Source: Burkholderiales bacterium
Lineage (GTDB): Bacteria > Pseudomonadota > Gammaproteobacteria > Burkholderiales > Burkholderiaceae_C
Direction of reading: 5' to 3'
NCBI GenBank assembly: GCA_029268225.1
Contig: JAJUGJ010000013.1
Coordinates: forward strand, 1-64,000
DNA: 64,000 nt
The notes under the pieces are model-generated. The model worked only from the letters and a program-made list of their open reading frames with translations, did no database searches and was not told the DNA's origin. The position numbers were made by a program, and so were the translations under genes. The first letter of the stretch is position 1. Each line of letters begins with the position of its first letter. Positions 1-8,562 of the stretch are shown piece after piece.

Positions 1-564
1 AACACAGCCGAAACCCAGATCACCGTGCGCGTCAACCTCGACGGCACCGGTGCGGCCAAGCTGCACACCGGTATCGGGTTCTTCGACCACATGCTCGACC
101 AGATTGCCCGCCACGGCCTGATCGACCTGGACATCCACGCGGTGGGCGACCTGCACATCGACGGCCACCACACCGTGGAAGACGTCGGCATCACCCTGGG
201 CCAGGCTTTTGCCAAGGCCGTGGGCGACAAGAAGGGCATCCGCCGCTACGGCCACGCCTACGTGCCGCTTGACGAAGCGCTGTCGCGTGTCGTCATCGAC
301 TTCTCGGGCCGCCCCGGTCTGCACATCGACATCCCCTTCACCTCGGGCAGCATCGGTGGTTTCGACACGCAGTTGACCTACGAGTTCTTTCAGGGCTTCG
401 TCAACCACGCGGGTGTCACCCTGCACATCGACAACCTCAAGGGAGTCAATGCGCACCATCAGTGCGAAACCGTGTTCAAGGCCTTTGCCCGTGCCCTGCG
501 CGGCGCGCTGGAACGCGATCCCCGCATGGCCGGTGTGATCCCCTCGACCAAGGGCTCCCTGTGA
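1..564 (+). CDS. hisB: Imidazoleglycerol-phosphate dehydratase HisB (5' partial)
   Basis: Dehydrates imidazole glycerol phosphate to imidazole acetol phosphate in cytosolic histidine synthesis. The reading frame is open from base 1 and its first residues ([15 protein letters not shown]) already belong to the conserved fold, so the true start lies a few codons before the window; the GTG at 25 is not the start. Manganese-binding signatures are visible: [17 protein letters not shown] and [12 protein letters not shown] near the C terminus. It is the monofunctional form, without a histidinol-phosphatase domain, as usual in betaproteobacteria. The next gene, hisH, follows after 34 bp on the same strand, so hisB-hisH-hisA-hisF is very probably one operon. 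Confidence 0.97.
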   Translation, partial: NTAETQITVRVNLDGTGAAKLHTGIGFFDHMLDQIARHGLIDLDIHAVGDLHIDGHHTVEDVGITLGQAFAKAVGDKKGIRRYGHAYVPLDEALSRVVIDFSGRPGLHIDIPFTSGSIGGFDTQLTYEFFQGFVNHAGVTLHIDNLKGVNAHHQCETVFKAFARALRGALERDPRMAGVIPSTKGSL

Positions 565-598
565 GCTTCGCCCCCCTGTTGCCATCTTTTTGACTCTC

Positions 599-1285
599 AT
601 GAGCCAGACTTCGACAGTGGCCGTCATCGACTACGGCATGGGCAATCTGCGGTCGGTATCGCAGGCAGTGGAGCACGCCGCCAAGGACCTGAACCTGAAC
701 GTGGTGGTCACCAACGACCCGGCCGTCGTGCGCGCTGCCCAGCGCGTCGTGCTGCCGGGGCAGGGGGCCATGCGTGACTGCATGGCCGAACTGCGCGGCG
801 CCCATGGCGGCGACCTGCTCGGTGCGGTGCTGGACGCGGCCGCGAACAAGCCCCTGATGGGCGTGTGCGTGGGCATGCAGATGCTGCTTGACCATTCCGA
901 AGAGCAGGACACCCCTGGCCTGGGGCTCATCCCCGGCAAGGTGATCCGCTTCCGCCTGGATAGCCTGACCCAGCCCGATGGCAGCCGTTACAAGGTGCCG
1001 CAGATGGGCTGGAACACCGTGCACCAGACCCGCCATGACGGCGTCTGGGGCGGCCAGCCGCACCCGGTGTGGTCCGGTATCCCCGACAACAGCTACTTCT
1101 ATTTCGTTCACAGCTACCATGCGGTTGTGGACGATCCCCGCCACAGTGCGGGTGAAACCGAGTACGGCGTCCGCTTTACCTGTGCCGTTGCCAGGGATAA
1201 TATTTTCGCGACGCAGTTCCACCCTGAAAAGAGTGCGGAGCATGGCTTGGCCCTGTATCGCAATTTCCTGCTCTGGCAACCCTGA
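599..1285 (+). CDS. hisH: Imidazole glycerol phosphate synthase, glutaminase subunit HisH
   Basis: Class I glutamine amidotransferase that supplies ammonia to HisF in the HisFH complex. The ATG at 599 gives a 228-residue protein beginning [16 protein letters not shown]; the in-frame TTG at 590 is possible but adds nothing conserved. The catalytic nucleophile is Cys90 in [10 protein letters not shown], and the His208/Glu210 pair sits in QFHPEKS near the C terminus, so the triad is complete. The length is slightly above the roughly 200 residues of many HisH proteins because of a longer loop around residues 110-135. It lies between hisB and hisA in the his operon. Confidence 0.96.
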   Translation: MSQTSTVAVIDYGMGNLRSVSQAVEHAAKDLNLNVVVTNDPAVVRAAQRVVLPGQGAMRDCMAELRGAHGGDLLGAVLDAAANKPLMGVCVGMQMLLDHSEEQDTPGLGLIPGKVIRFRLDSLTQPDGSRYKVPQMGWNTVHQTRHDGVWGGQPHPVWSGIPDNSYFYFVHSYHAVVDDPRHSAGETEYGVRFTCAVARDNIFATQFHPEKSAEHGLALYRNFLLWQP

Positions 1286-1333
1286 TCCTGGGCCCGGGCT
1301 TTTCAACGATTTCCTCACTGACGCACCACAGCC

Positions 1334-2080
1334 ATGCTGCTGATCCCTGCGATTGACCTGAAAGACGGCAAGTGTGTTCGCCTCAAACAAGGCGACATGA
1401 ACGATTCCACCACCTTCGGCGAAGACCCGGCTGCCATGGCCCGTCGCTGGCTGGATGCGGGCGCCCGTCGCCTGCACCTGGTGGACCTGAACGGCGCCTT
1501 TGCCGGTCAACCCGTCAACCAGGCCGCCATCAAGGCCATCCTCAAGGAAGTCGGCGACGAGATCCCCGTGCAACTGGGCGGCGGCATCCGTGACCTCGAC
1601 ACCATCGAGCGTTACCTCGACGGTGGCCTGAGCTACGTCATCATCGGCACCGCCGCGGTCAAGAACCCCGGTTTCCTGCGCGATGCCTGTACCGCCTTCG
1701 GTGGTCACATCATCGTGGGCCTGGACGCCAAGGACGGCAAGGTCGCCACCGATGGCTGGAGCAAGCTCTCCGGTCACGAGGTCGTGGATCTGGCCAAGAA
1801 GTTCGAAGACTATGGCGTCGAAGGCGTCATCTACACCGACATCGGCCGTGACGGCATGCTGTCGGGCGTCAACATCGAAGCCACCGTCAAGCTGGCCCAG
1901 GCGCTGAGCATCCCTGTGATCGCCTCGGGCGGTCTGTCCAACCTGCAAGACATCGAGCGCCTGTGCGCCGTCGAGTCCGAAGGCGTCGAAGGGGTGATCT
2001 GCGGTCGCGCCATCTATACCGGTGACCTCGACTTCGCTGCCGGCCAGAAGCGCGCCGACGAACTCAACGGCGGCGTCTGA
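1334..2080 (+). CDS. hisA: ProFAR isomerase HisA
   Basis: 1-(5-phosphoribosyl)-5-[(5-phosphoribosylamino)methylideneamino]imidazole-4-carboxamide isomerase, a (beta/alpha)8 barrel that makes the substrate of HisF-HisH. The 248-residue product has the family length. The catalytic aspartates are visible: Asp8 in IPAIDLKDG and Asp131 in [11 protein letters not shown]. Phosphate-binding loops LGGGIRD and ASGGLSNL are present in the two half-barrels. The start ATG is unambiguous. The stop codon is followed after one base by the GTG start of hisF, which implies translational coupling. Confidence 0.97.
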   Translation: MLLIPAIDLKDGKCVRLKQGDMNDSTTFGEDPAAMARRWLDAGARRLHLVDLNGAFAGQPVNQAAIKAILKEVGDEIPVQLGGGIRDLDTIERYLDGGLSYVIIGTAAVKNPGFLRDACTAFGGHIIVGLDAKDGKVATDGWSKLSGHEVVDLAKKFEDYGVEGVIYTDIGRDGMLSGVNIEATVKLAQALSIPVIASGGLSNLQDIERLCAVESEGVEGVICGRAIYTGDLDFAAGQKRADELNGGV

Positions 2081-2081
2081 C

Positions 2082-2861
2082 GTGCTGGCCAAACGCATCA
2101 TTCCTTGCCTGGACGTGACCGGTGGTCGCGTCGTCAAGGGTGTCAACTTTGTCGAGCTGCGTGACGCGGGTGATCCGGTCGAGATCGCCGCACGCTACAA
2201 CGACCAGGGTGCCGACGAGCTCACCTTTTTGGACATCACCGCGACCAGCGATGGCCGCGACGTGATCCTGCACATCATCGAGGCCGTGGCTTCGCAGGTC
2301 TTCATCCCTCTGACGGTGGGTGGGGGCGTGCGCACCGTGGAAGATGTACGCCGCCTGCTCAACGCCGGGGCCGACAAGGTCAGCTTCAACTCTGCTGCCC
2401 TGGCCAACCCGCCTGTCATCCGCGAAGCCTCCGAGCGTTATGGCTCGCAGTGCATCGTCGTGGCCATTGACGCCAAGAAGCGTCAGGGTGAAGACCTCGC
2501 TGCACGTGGACCGGGTTGGGACGTGTACAGCCATGGCGGCCGCAAGAACGTCGGGCTCGACGCCGTGGCGTGGGCCAAACAGATGGCCGAACATGGCGCG
2601 GGTGAGATTCTGCTGACCAGCATGGACCGTGATGGCACCAAGTCCGGTTTCGATCTGGAGTTGACCCGTGCCGTGAGCGATGCCGTGGGCGTGCCCGTGA
2701 TCGCCTCGGGCGGCGTGGGCAATCTCGATCACTTGGCCGACGGTGTTCAGCAGGGGGGGGCGGATGCTGTGCTGGCCGCCAGCATCTTCCACTACGGCGA
2801 GTACACCGTGGCGCAGGCCAAGGCCTTGATGGCGCAGCGCGGCATCCCGGTGCGGCTCTGA
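2082..2861 (+). CDS. hisF: Imidazole glycerol phosphate synthase, cyclase subunit HisF
   Basis: Cyclase partner of HisH; yields imidazole glycerol phosphate and AICAR. The GTG at 2082, one base after the hisA stop, gives 259 residues starting [19 protein letters not shown], the canonical HisF N terminus; the longer frame opening at 2022 only overlaps hisA. Catalytic Asp11 (PCLDV) and Asp130 (VAIDAKK) are both present, as are the phosphate loops TVGGGVR and ASGGVGN. In many Burkholderiales hisI and hisE follow directly. Here hisF is the last gene before a terminator, and hisI/hisE lie about 5 kb away on the other strand. Confidence 0.97.
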   Translation: MLAKRIIPCLDVTGGRVVKGVNFVELRDAGDPVEIAARYNDQGADELTFLDITATSDGRDVILHIIEAVASQVFIPLTVGGGVRTVEDVRRLLNAGADKVSFNSAALANPPVIREASERYGSQCIVVAIDAKKRQGEDLAARGPGWDVYSHGGRKNVGLDAVAWAKQMAEHGAGEILLTSMDRDGTKSGFDLELTRAVSDAVGVPVIASGGVGNLDHLADGVQQGGADAVLAASIFHYGEYTVAQAKALMAQRGIPVRL

Positions 2862-2902
2862 TCGCACGGCAGGGTCGCAAGCCCTGCCTCTGCCCCATTC
2901 AA

Positions 2903-2930
2903 AAAGGCTGCGTTCACCGCGGCCTTTTTT
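2903..2930 (+). terminator. Rho-independent terminator after hisF
   Basis: AAAGGCTGCG (2903-2912), a 5-base loop, then CGCGGCCTTT (2918-2927) with one G-T pair, running into a T tract to 2930. It sits 41 bp after the hisF stop and closes the hisBHAF unit. Confidence 0.85.
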
Positions 2931-2997
2931 CTTGGTGCACAGTGACGTGCCGCCGCGGCAGGCGGGGCTGACCGCTCGTTGCTGTGCTGTGTCCTGA

Positions 2998-3747
2998 TCA
3001 CGCCGGGTTGTCGATCTCGATGAAGGTGTGCTGCACGCCGAGCTGCTCTGACAGGTGTTGGCCCAGCGCCTGCACCCCATAACGTTCGCTGGCGTGGTGG
3101 CCGCAGGCCAGGAAGGCCACACCGGTTTCACGCGCATAGTGCGCTTGCGGCTCGGAAATTTCACCGGTGAGGAACACATCAGCCCCGGCCGCAATCGCTG
3201 CTTCGAAGTAGCTTTGCGCGCCACCACTGCACCAGGCCACGCGTCGCAGTGCGCGTCCGTCGCCCGGCAGCCCCACAGGCTCGCGCGCCATCACCGCACG
3301 AACGCGCGCCTGCAAAGCGCTCAAGCTCAAGCCCGTTGGTGCTGGTCCTATGAAGCCCAGGTCCTGCTCGCCAAAGCATGCGTCGGCCTGCAGCCCCAGC
3401 TTGTCGCCCCACTGTGCGTTGTTGCCCAGGCTGGCATGGGCGTCCAAGGGCAGGTGGTAGGCCAGCAGGTTGATGTCATGGGCCAGCAGGCGCTGCAAAC
3501 GCTGCTTCATCCAGCCAGTCACCCGGCCATCTTGTCCCTTCCAGAACAGGCCGTGGTGCACCAGGATGGCATCGGCCTCTGCCTCGATGGCAGCCTCGAT
3601 CAGCGCCAAGCTGGCGGTCACCCCGGTCACCACCTTGCGAATGACCTGCTTGCCCTCCACCTGCAAACCGTTCGGCCCATAATCCCGAAAGCGATCCGCC
3701 TCCAGCAACTGTTGGAGGTGTGAATGCAGGGTGTCTCTATCGATCAC
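2998..3747 (-). CDS. Nif3-like dinuclear metal-centre protein
   Basis: Member of the NIF3/YbgI (GTP cyclohydrolase I type 2-like) family, a cytosolic toroidal hexamer with a two-metal site; its substrate is not settled. Metal-ligand motifs are visible: ILVHHGLFWKG in the first half, LLAYHLPLDAH, and ACGHHASERYGVQ with a distal Glu near the C terminus. I prefer the GTG start at 3747 (VIDRDTLHSHL, 249 residues) because AAAGGG lies a few bases upstream. The ATG at 3777 adds 10 residues and would overlap the start of the divergent protease gene. The reading frame stays open further upstream to 3846, but that part lacks family similarity. Confidence 0.85.
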   Translation of the reverse strand: MIDRDTLHSHLQQLLEADRFRDYGPNGLQVEGKQVIRKVVTGVTASLALIEAAIEAEADAILVHHGLFWKGQDGRVTGWMKQRLQRLLAHDINLLAYHLPLDAHASLGNNAQWGDKLGLQADACFGEQDLGFIGPAPTGLSLSALQARVRAVMAREPVGLPGDGRALRRVAWCSGGAQSYFEAAIAAGADVFLTGEISEPQAHYARETGVAFLACGHHASERYGVQALGQHLSEQLGVQHTFIEIDNPA

Positions 3748-3775
3748 GGCAGGCCCTTTCTGGCTTGTGATGTTC

Positions 3776-4957
3776 ATGCGCAAAACCTGGTTGATTTTCT
3801 CGCAGACGGTGACGGTTGCCGTCGGTGTGCTCTTTGTGGTGGCCACGTTCCGGCCCCAATGGCTGTCGGCCTGGACTTTGCGTCAAGGTTTGCCTTCACC
3901 CACGGTCGTCGTGGCATCGGCGCCCGCCTCAGGTGCCTCCGCCGCCGAGCGCCAGTCTCTCACCAGTTTTCGCGATGCTGCGCGCAAGGCTGCGCCCACC
4001 GTGGTAAGTGTGAGCGCCAGCAACACCGCTGCACGCCAGGGGCGCCGCAGTGATCCGTGGTTCCGGTATTTCTTTGGTGACCAGGAGTCGCAACCGCAGT
4101 CGGGTGTCGGCTCGGGGGTGATCGTGTCGCCTGAGGGTTATGTGCTCACCAACAACCATGTGGTCGATCGCATGGACGACATTCAGATCATGCTCACCGA
4201 TGGCCGCAAGGCTTCGGCCAAGGTCATCGGCACCGATCCGGACACTGATCTGGCTGTGCTCAAGGTGGAGCTTGATCGCTTGCCCGCCATCACGTTTGGC
4301 AGCTCCGACAGCCTCCAGGTGGGTGATGCCGTGTTGGCCATTGGCAATCCCTTCGGTGTGGGACAGACCGTGACCTCGGGCATCGTCAGTGCGCTGGGAC
4401 GCAATCAGCTGGGTATCAACACCTTCGAGAACTTCATCCAGACCGATGCCGCCATCAACCCCGGTAATTCCGGTGGCGCCCTGGTCGACATCGATGGCAA
4501 TCTGGTGGGCATCAACAGTGCCATCTATTCCCGCTCTGGCGGCAGCATGGGCATTGGCTTTGCAATCCCTGTCTCCACGGCTCGCCAGGTCATGGAGAGT
4601 CTGATCCGTGACGGACAGGTCACTCGCGGGTGGATCGGTGTCGAGCCACGCGACCTGACGCCCGAGATCGCCGAGACCTTCAATTTGCCGCTGAAAGAGG
4701 GGGTGCTCATCACCGGCGTGCTGCACAACGGACCCGCGGCACTCGGCGGTGTTCGTCCTGGTGACGTGGTGGTCGAAGTGGCCGGGCAAAAAGTGGCGAA
4801 CACCGCGCAACTGCTCAACGCCGTGGCGGCGCTCAAGCCGGGCGAGCCTGCCCAATTGCGCCTGTTGCGTGGAAGCCAAGGGGTGACCGCCACGGTCACG
4901 GTGGCCAAGCGGCCACGCATGGCCATGCCCGCACAGCAGGAAGACAGCGAGGAGTGA
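3776..4957 (+). CDS. DegS/HtrA-type S1C serine protease, membrane-anchored
   Basis: Periplasmic quality-control protease of the HtrA family. From the ATG at 3776 (MRKTWLIFSQTV) the 393-residue protein has one N-terminal hydrophobic segment (about residues 7-24), a trypsin-like domain (about 70-270) and a single PDZ domain (about 285-380). The triad is intact: His128 in TNNHVVD, Asp158 in DTDLAVLK, Ser232 in NPGNSGGALVD. A membrane anchor plus one PDZ resembles DegS rather than DegP/DegQ, which have two PDZ domains and a cleaved signal. In-frame starts at 3770 and 3767 are alternatives. It is divergent from the Nif3-like gene with at most 28 bp between starts. Confidence 0.9.
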   Translation: MRKTWLIFSQTVTVAVGVLFVVATFRPQWLSAWTLRQGLPSPTVVVASAPASGASAAERQSLTSFRDAARKAAPTVVSVSASNTAARQGRRSDPWFRYFFGDQESQPQSGVGSGVIVSPEGYVLTNNHVVDRMDDIQIMLTDGRKASAKVIGTDPDTDLAVLKVELDRLPAITFGSSDSLQVGDAVLAIGNPFGVGQTVTSGIVSALGRNQLGINTFENFIQTDAAINPGNSGGALVDIDGNLVGINSAIYSRSGGSMGIGFAIPVSTARQVMESLIRDGQVTRGWIGVEPRDLTPEIAETFNLPLKEGVLITGVLHNGPAALGGVRPGDVVVEVAGQKVANTAQLLNAVAALKPGEPAQLRLLRGSQGVTATVTVAKRPRMAMPAQQEDSEE

Positions 4958-5102
4958 GCCCTCGGAGATGGCTGGTGATTTCCATCTGGTGCAATGGGTG
5001 AGGTAACAAACTGTTGGAATATTTGACAGCGGTGTTAGTCACTTTGCAGTGTCGGTTTGAGAAGTCTTTTTGAATCAATCACTTGCATGCATGCCTGACC
5101 TT

Positions 5103-5117
5103 GGGCACGCATTATGC
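5103..5117 (+). promoter_or_regulatory. Sigma-54-like -24/-12 promoter before PEP-CTERM gene
   Basis: The bases GGGCACGCATTATGC contain GG (5104-5105) and GC (5116-5117) separated by exactly 10 bp, with CACG after the GG. This is close to the RpoN consensus TGGCACG-N4-TTGC; the mismatches are the base before GG and one base of TT. Initiation near 5129 would give a leader of about 80 nt. PEP-CTERM genes are known to be RpoN/PrsK-PrsR regulated in related bacteria, which supports the reading. Called by eye. Confidence 0.45.
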
Positions 5118-5207
5118 GGGAGTGTGTGTGCGGGGCGAGTCATTGACCCATGCACGGGGCGCATCGCCCAACGATGCGGGTTCACACACTTTCAGATGAG
5201 GTTGAAC

Positions 5208-6002
5208 ATGAAGCACTTGAAAACAACCCTGATCGCCGCTGCCGCCTTGATGATGGGCGCGCAAGCCAGCGCGGCGATGGTGGAGACCTGGGAGGTCGAC
5301 ATCGCTGGCACCTGGACCGCGCAGGGACCGGCGGGCGTTATCAGGGATCTGGCCGACACGCGCCTGCGTTGGGGGACGTCGACCGGGTTTGGGCAAAGTT
5401 CTCTGGTCATCACCAATCCAGTACCGAACCTCAGTTTGGACACCTACGTGGGCGCAGGTGTGCCTCCTGCCGCCAACATTGTTCAGACTTTGACCCTGAC
5501 CCACAACAACAACCCGATTCAGGGGACGTCGTTGCAAAGTGCGCAGCTGACCGTGTCGCTGTCCTTGGCGCCCCTGGTTCCCGTCGCGCCGGGCTTCCCG
5601 TTGCCCACCATCGACTACGCCATCAAGTTTCTGGAAACGTCCAACGACAACAGTTGTGAGGTGGCCACCAGCCCCACCCCCTGTAACGACATCTTCGTGC
5701 TGACCGAGGGTTTGCTCAACGAGGGCTTCAATTACGACGGGTATTTCTACTACGTTAACGCGTTCCCCATTGGCGGTTCGGGGCAACTCCAAACGCTGGA
5801 TGACAGTGTGTGCGCTGCTGCGGGTGCTGATCCCAACTGCCTCGGTTTCACCACCGTGGAAGGTCAGAGCAACAACCTGATTTTCGGCTTGGCCATTTCC
5901 ACCGAGCCTTTGTCGGTGCCGGAGCCCGCCGGTCTGGCCTTGGTGGGTTTGGCCTTGGCCGGGGCAGGATGGGCCCGTCGTCGCCCGCAGGCTCAGGCGT
6001 AA
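5208..6002 (+). CDS. PEP-CTERM sorting domain protein, THxN-like
   Basis: Secreted protein predicted to be processed by an exosortase and displayed or released outside the cell, often with exopolysaccharide. The ATG at 5208 follows GATGAGG and begins a 264-residue protein with a clear signal peptide (MKHLKTTLIAAAALMMGAQA). The last 28 residues form the sorting tail: VPEPAGLALVG, a hydrophobic stretch, then ARRRPQAQA. TLTHNNNP near residue 105 matches the THxN signature of a PEP-CTERM subfamily. Two Cys pairs (SCEVATSPTPC and VCAAAGADPNC) suggest disulfides. It is a single-gene unit with its own terminator; no exosortase or EPS genes are in the window. Confidence 0.88.
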   Translation: MKHLKTTLIAAAALMMGAQASAAMVETWEVDIAGTWTAQGPAGVIRDLADTRLRWGTSTGFGQSSLVITNPVPNLSLDTYVGAGVPPAANIVQTLTLTHNNNPIQGTSLQSAQLTVSLSLAPLVPVAPGFPLPTIDYAIKFLETSNDNSCEVATSPTPCNDIFVLTEGLLNEGFNYDGYFYYVNAFPIGGSGQLQTLDDSVCAAAGADPNCLGFTTVEGQSNNLIFGLAISTEPLSVPEPAGLALVGLALAGAGWARRRPQAQA

Positions 6003-6046
6003 GGTGGATTCGTCGGCACTTCCGCCGGCTTGATCCATGGAGAACA

Positions 6047-6069
6047 AAGGCCCGCATCCTGCGGGCCTT
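6047..6069. terminator. Bidirectional hairpin between PEP-CTERM gene and tatC
   Basis: Perfect 10-bp stem AAGGCCCGCA / TGCGGGCCTT with a 3-base loop. It lies between two convergent genes and its AA/TT ends let it act in both directions, although the T tract is short. Confidence 0.7.
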
Positions 6070-6112
6070 GTCTATGTCAGTTCCTCGCATCCGGCACGGA
6101 TGCTGGTTGCCG

Positions 6113-6904
6113 TCAATTCACGGTGGATGATGCGTCACTGTCTGGCGCTTTGGTGTGCTTGACGAACAGCTGCGCGGCCCAGATGCCCACCTCGTACAAA
6201 AGGCACATCGGGATGGCCAGAGCCAGCTGAGACACCACGTCTGGCGGGGTCACCACGGCGGCAATCACGAAGGCAATCACGATGAAGTAACTGCGGAAGT
6301 CCTTGAGCTTTTGAATCGACACGATGCCCATGCGGGTCAGGATCACCAACACCACGGGCACTTCGAAGGCTGCACCGAAGGCCAGGAACATGTTGAGCAC
6401 GAAGCTCAGGTAGGCCTCGATGTCTGGTGCGGCGGTGATGCTCTTGGGCGCGAAGCTCTGAATGAAGGTGAACACCTTGCCGAAAACGAAGAAGTAGCAA
6501 AACGCCACACCGATGAAGAACAGCAAGGTGCTCGACACGATCAACGGCAGCACCAGCTTCTTTTCATGCGTGTAGAGGCCGGGCGCGACAAAGGCCCAGA
6601 TCTGGTACAGCACCACCGGCAACGCCAGCATGAAAGCGGCCAGCATGGTCACCTTCACCGGCACCATGAAGGGCGAGATCGGGTTGGTGGCAATCAGCGT
6701 GGCACCTTTGGGCAGATGCTCCACCAATGGCATCGCGAGGAGGTCATACAGACCTGATGGCGATGGGTAGATGGCCAGAACCGCGAACGCCACCGCGATG
6801 GCGATCACGGCGCGAATGAGCCGATCGCGCAGCTCGATCAGATGAGAGACAAAGGGCTGCTCGGAGCCATCCAGCTCGTCTGGATTGGGTTTGGGATCGC
6901 TCAC
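6113..6904 (-). CDS. tatC: Sec-independent protein translocase subunit TatC
   Basis: Polytopic inner-membrane receptor for twin-arginine signal peptides. The 263-residue protein begins MSDPKPNPDELDGSEQPF and shows the conserved N-terminal FVSHLIELRDRLIRA segment. About six hydrophobic stretches follow, including VTMLAAFMLALPVVLYQIW and the AFVAPGLYTHEKK loop. The family-typical acidic residue is present in FGAAFEVPVV. It is the last gene of hisI-hisE-tatA-tatB-tatC, with a 6-bp gap after tatB, and is closed by the hairpin at 6047-6069. Confidence 0.97.
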   Translation of the reverse strand: MSDPKPNPDELDGSEQPFVSHLIELRDRLIRAVIAIAVAFAVLAIYPSPSGLYDLLAMPLVEHLPKGATLIATNPISPFMVPVKVTMLAAFMLALPVVLYQIWAFVAPGLYTHEKKLVLPLIVSSTLLFFIGVAFCYFFVFGKVFTFIQSFAPKSITAAPDIEAYLSFVLNMFLAFGAAFEVPVVLVILTRMGIVSIQKLKDFRSYFIVIAFVIAAVVTPPDVVSQLALAIPMCLLYEVGIWAAQLFVKHTKAPDSDASSTVN

Positions 6905-6910
6905 GGGGTG

Positions 6911-7387
6911 TCAGTGTTGTCGTGGCTTGGAGGCCACCGGAGGGCGAAAACGTGCCACACGCGCAGCGCCAGACTGCACATGACGCCGAATGCCATGTTG
7001 CTGCTTGTACCAAAGCGGCATCGCGCCCCGCTTCAGGCGCCAGTTCTTGCGCACCGGCTTGCCGCTGCTGTAGTAGGGCTGCTCGTCATAAAAGCTGGCG
7101 GCCGTAAGCTGGTCCTGCTCGCTCAGGGCATCGCCTGCCTCTTGCAAACCCGCCGACACGCTCTGGCCAATGTCTCGGGCAGCCTCTTCCAGGCCGGCTT
7201 TGGCCTTCTTCAACTCTTCCAACTCGATGGAGCGGTTGACCTCGCTCTTGACCTCGGACAGGTAGCGTTGCGCCTTGCCCAGAAGCAGCCCGACCGTGCG
7301 GGCGACCTTGGGCAGCTTCTCCGGGCCGATCACGATCAGGGCCACGGCCCCGATCAGAGCCAGTTTGTCGATACCAAAATCAATCAT
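6911..7387 (-). CDS. tatB: Sec-independent protein translocase subunit TatB
   Basis: Single-span inner-membrane protein that forms the substrate-binding complex with TatC. The 158-residue product starts MIDFGIDKLALIGAVALIVIG, a short membrane helix, followed by the GPEKLP hinge and a long amphipathic helix (VARTVGLLLGKAQRYLSEVKSE) that distinguishes TatB from TatA. The basic C-terminal tail is variable in the family. It lies between tatA (38-bp gap) and tatC (6-bp gap). Confidence 0.95.
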   Translation of the reverse strand: MIDFGIDKLALIGAVALIVIGPEKLPKVARTVGLLLGKAQRYLSEVKSEVNRSIELEELKKAKAGLEEAARDIGQSVSAGLQEAGDALSEQDQLTAASFYDEQPYYSSGKPVRKNWRLKRGAMPLWYKQQHGIRRHVQSGAARVARFRPPVASKPRQH

Positions 7388-7425
7388 GGATCAGGCCACT
7401 CCAGGTAGCCGGCGGGGCGAACCCA

Positions 7426-7656
7426 TCAGGACTTGGTCTTGGTTTCGACGTCGACGGTGTTGGCGTCGTTGCGGGTGGCGTTGGTGACCTTTTGCGGGTC
7501 AGTGGACTCGCTGGTGGTGCCGTCACGCATGCCGTCCTTGAAGCCCTTGACCGCGGCGCCCAGGTCGCCGCCGATGTTCTTGAGTTTCTTGGTGCCGAAC
7601 ACCAGAACGACGATGGCCAGCACGATCAACCAGTGCCAGATGCTGAAAGAACCCAT
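7426..7656 (-). CDS. tatA: Sec-independent protein translocase subunit TatA
   Basis: Pore-forming or membrane-thinning subunit of the Tat translocase. The 76-residue protein has the N-terminal helix [21 protein letters not shown], the [14 protein letters not shown] hinge and the amphipathic helix [10 protein letters not shown], then a polar tail. A GGAG ribosome-binding site lies upstream of the ATG. The 44-bp spacing from hisE suggests that it belongs to the hisI-hisE-tatABC transcript. The HIT-family and small membrane-protein genes often found between hisE and tatA in Burkholderiales are absent here. Confidence 0.95.
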   Translation of the reverse strand: MGSFSIWHWLIVLAIVVLVFGTKKLKNIGGDLGAAVKGFKDGMRDGTTSESTDPQKVTNATRNDANTVDVETKTKS

Positions 7657-7700
7657 GATGTACTCCGTGAAAAAGGGGGGACCCCGAGTAAAAACGCGAA

Positions 7701-8081
7701 TCAGGCGCCTTGCGGGCCTGAGGCTGGCTTGCTGCGCGATGCAAATTCTTCCAGACCCGACAAACCCTCACGGCGTGCCAGTTCTCCCACCACATCTCGC
7801 GGGTTCAAACCCAGATGTGCCATGGCCACCATGGAATGAAACCACAGATCGGCAAACTCTCCCACCAGGGCCTTGCGATGGGCCTCGCTGGGTTCGGCGG
7901 CCATGTCTTTGCCCGCCATGACCGTTTCGGTGGCTTCTTCTCCGACCTTCTTGAGCACCGTGTCGGTACCCTTGTGGAACAGTCGGGCCACATAGCTTTG
8001 GTCCGGGTCAGCGCCTTTGCGTGACTCAATGACGCTGGCCAAGCGGCTCAACACGTCCAAGGTGTCCAGGGAATCGCTCAT
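7701..8081 (-). CDS. hisE: Phosphoribosyl-ATP pyrophosphatase HisE
   Basis: Hydrolyses phosphoribosyl-ATP to phosphoribosyl-AMP, step two of histidine synthesis, using the MazG-like all-alpha fold. The ATG at 8081 overlaps the hisI stop as ATGA, fixing the start and giving 126 residues ([14 protein letters not shown]). Conserved metal/phosphate motifs are [31 protein letters not shown] and ADLWFHSMV. The longer open frame upstream lies inside hisI. HisI and HisE are separate genes, as in most betaproteobacteria, not the enteric hisIE fusion. Confidence 0.96.
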   Translation of the reverse strand: MSDSLDTLDVLSRLASVIESRKGADPDQSYVARLFHKGTDTVLKKVGEEATETVMAGKDMAAEPSEAHRKALVGEFADLWFHSMVAMAHLGLNPRDVVGELARREGLSGLEEFASRSKPASGPQGA

Positions 8082-8467
8082 TTGTAGATGTGTTCGGGAT
8101 CTTTGAGAACTGGGTCGACAGCAACCCATTTGCCATTCTCATATTTTTGAAAGAAACAACTGTGACGGCCAGTGTGACAGGCAATGCCGGGTTCATGACC
8201 CAGTTGCGTGATGCGCAACAGCACCACATCGTTGTCACAATCCATGCGTATGGCGTGCACCTTTTGAATGTGACCTGATTCTTCACCCTTGTGCCACAGG
8301 CGCTTACGGGAGCGACTCCAATACACCGCCTCACCCCGTTCGGCCGTCAACGCCAAGGCTTCCCGGTTCATCCAGGCAAACATCAGCACGTCACCGGTGC
8401 TGTCCTCCTGGGCAATGACCGGCACCAGACCGTTGTCATCCCAGCGTATCTCATCGAGCCAATTCAT
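8078..8467 (-). CDS. hisI: Phosphoribosyl-AMP cyclohydrolase HisI
   Basis: Zinc-dependent hydrolysis of the adenine ring of phosphoribosyl-AMP, step three of histidine synthesis. The ATG at 8467 gives a 129-residue protein starting [20 protein letters not shown]; the open frame up to 8524 is not conserved. The Cys ligands of the zinc site are visible in DCDNDVVLL and in [13 protein letters not shown]. It is the first gene of hisI-hisE-tatABC and is divergent from pdxA, with a 95-bp region between starts that must hold both promoters. Confidence 0.96.
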   Translation of the reverse strand: MNWLDEIRWDDNGLVPVIAQEDSTGDVLMFAWMNREALALTAERGEAVYWSRSRKRLWHKGEESGHIQKVHAIRMDCDNDVVLLRITQLGHEPGIACHTGRHSCFFQKYENGKWVAVDPVLKDPEHIYK

Positions 8468-8562
8468 GACGGGAGTGTAGCAATCGGCAAGCCAGCGAGG
8501 CGTTGATCCCATAGCTGAGGTCACAATATGTTCATGTCAAGACCGCATGAAGGATATTCTTG

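Noticed and set aside
5023-5051. TTGACA as -35 of a sigma-70 promoter for the PEP-CTERM gene
   Set aside because: At 16-18 bp spacing the -10 is TGCAGT/GCAGTG, a poor match; the sigma-54-like site downstream is better.
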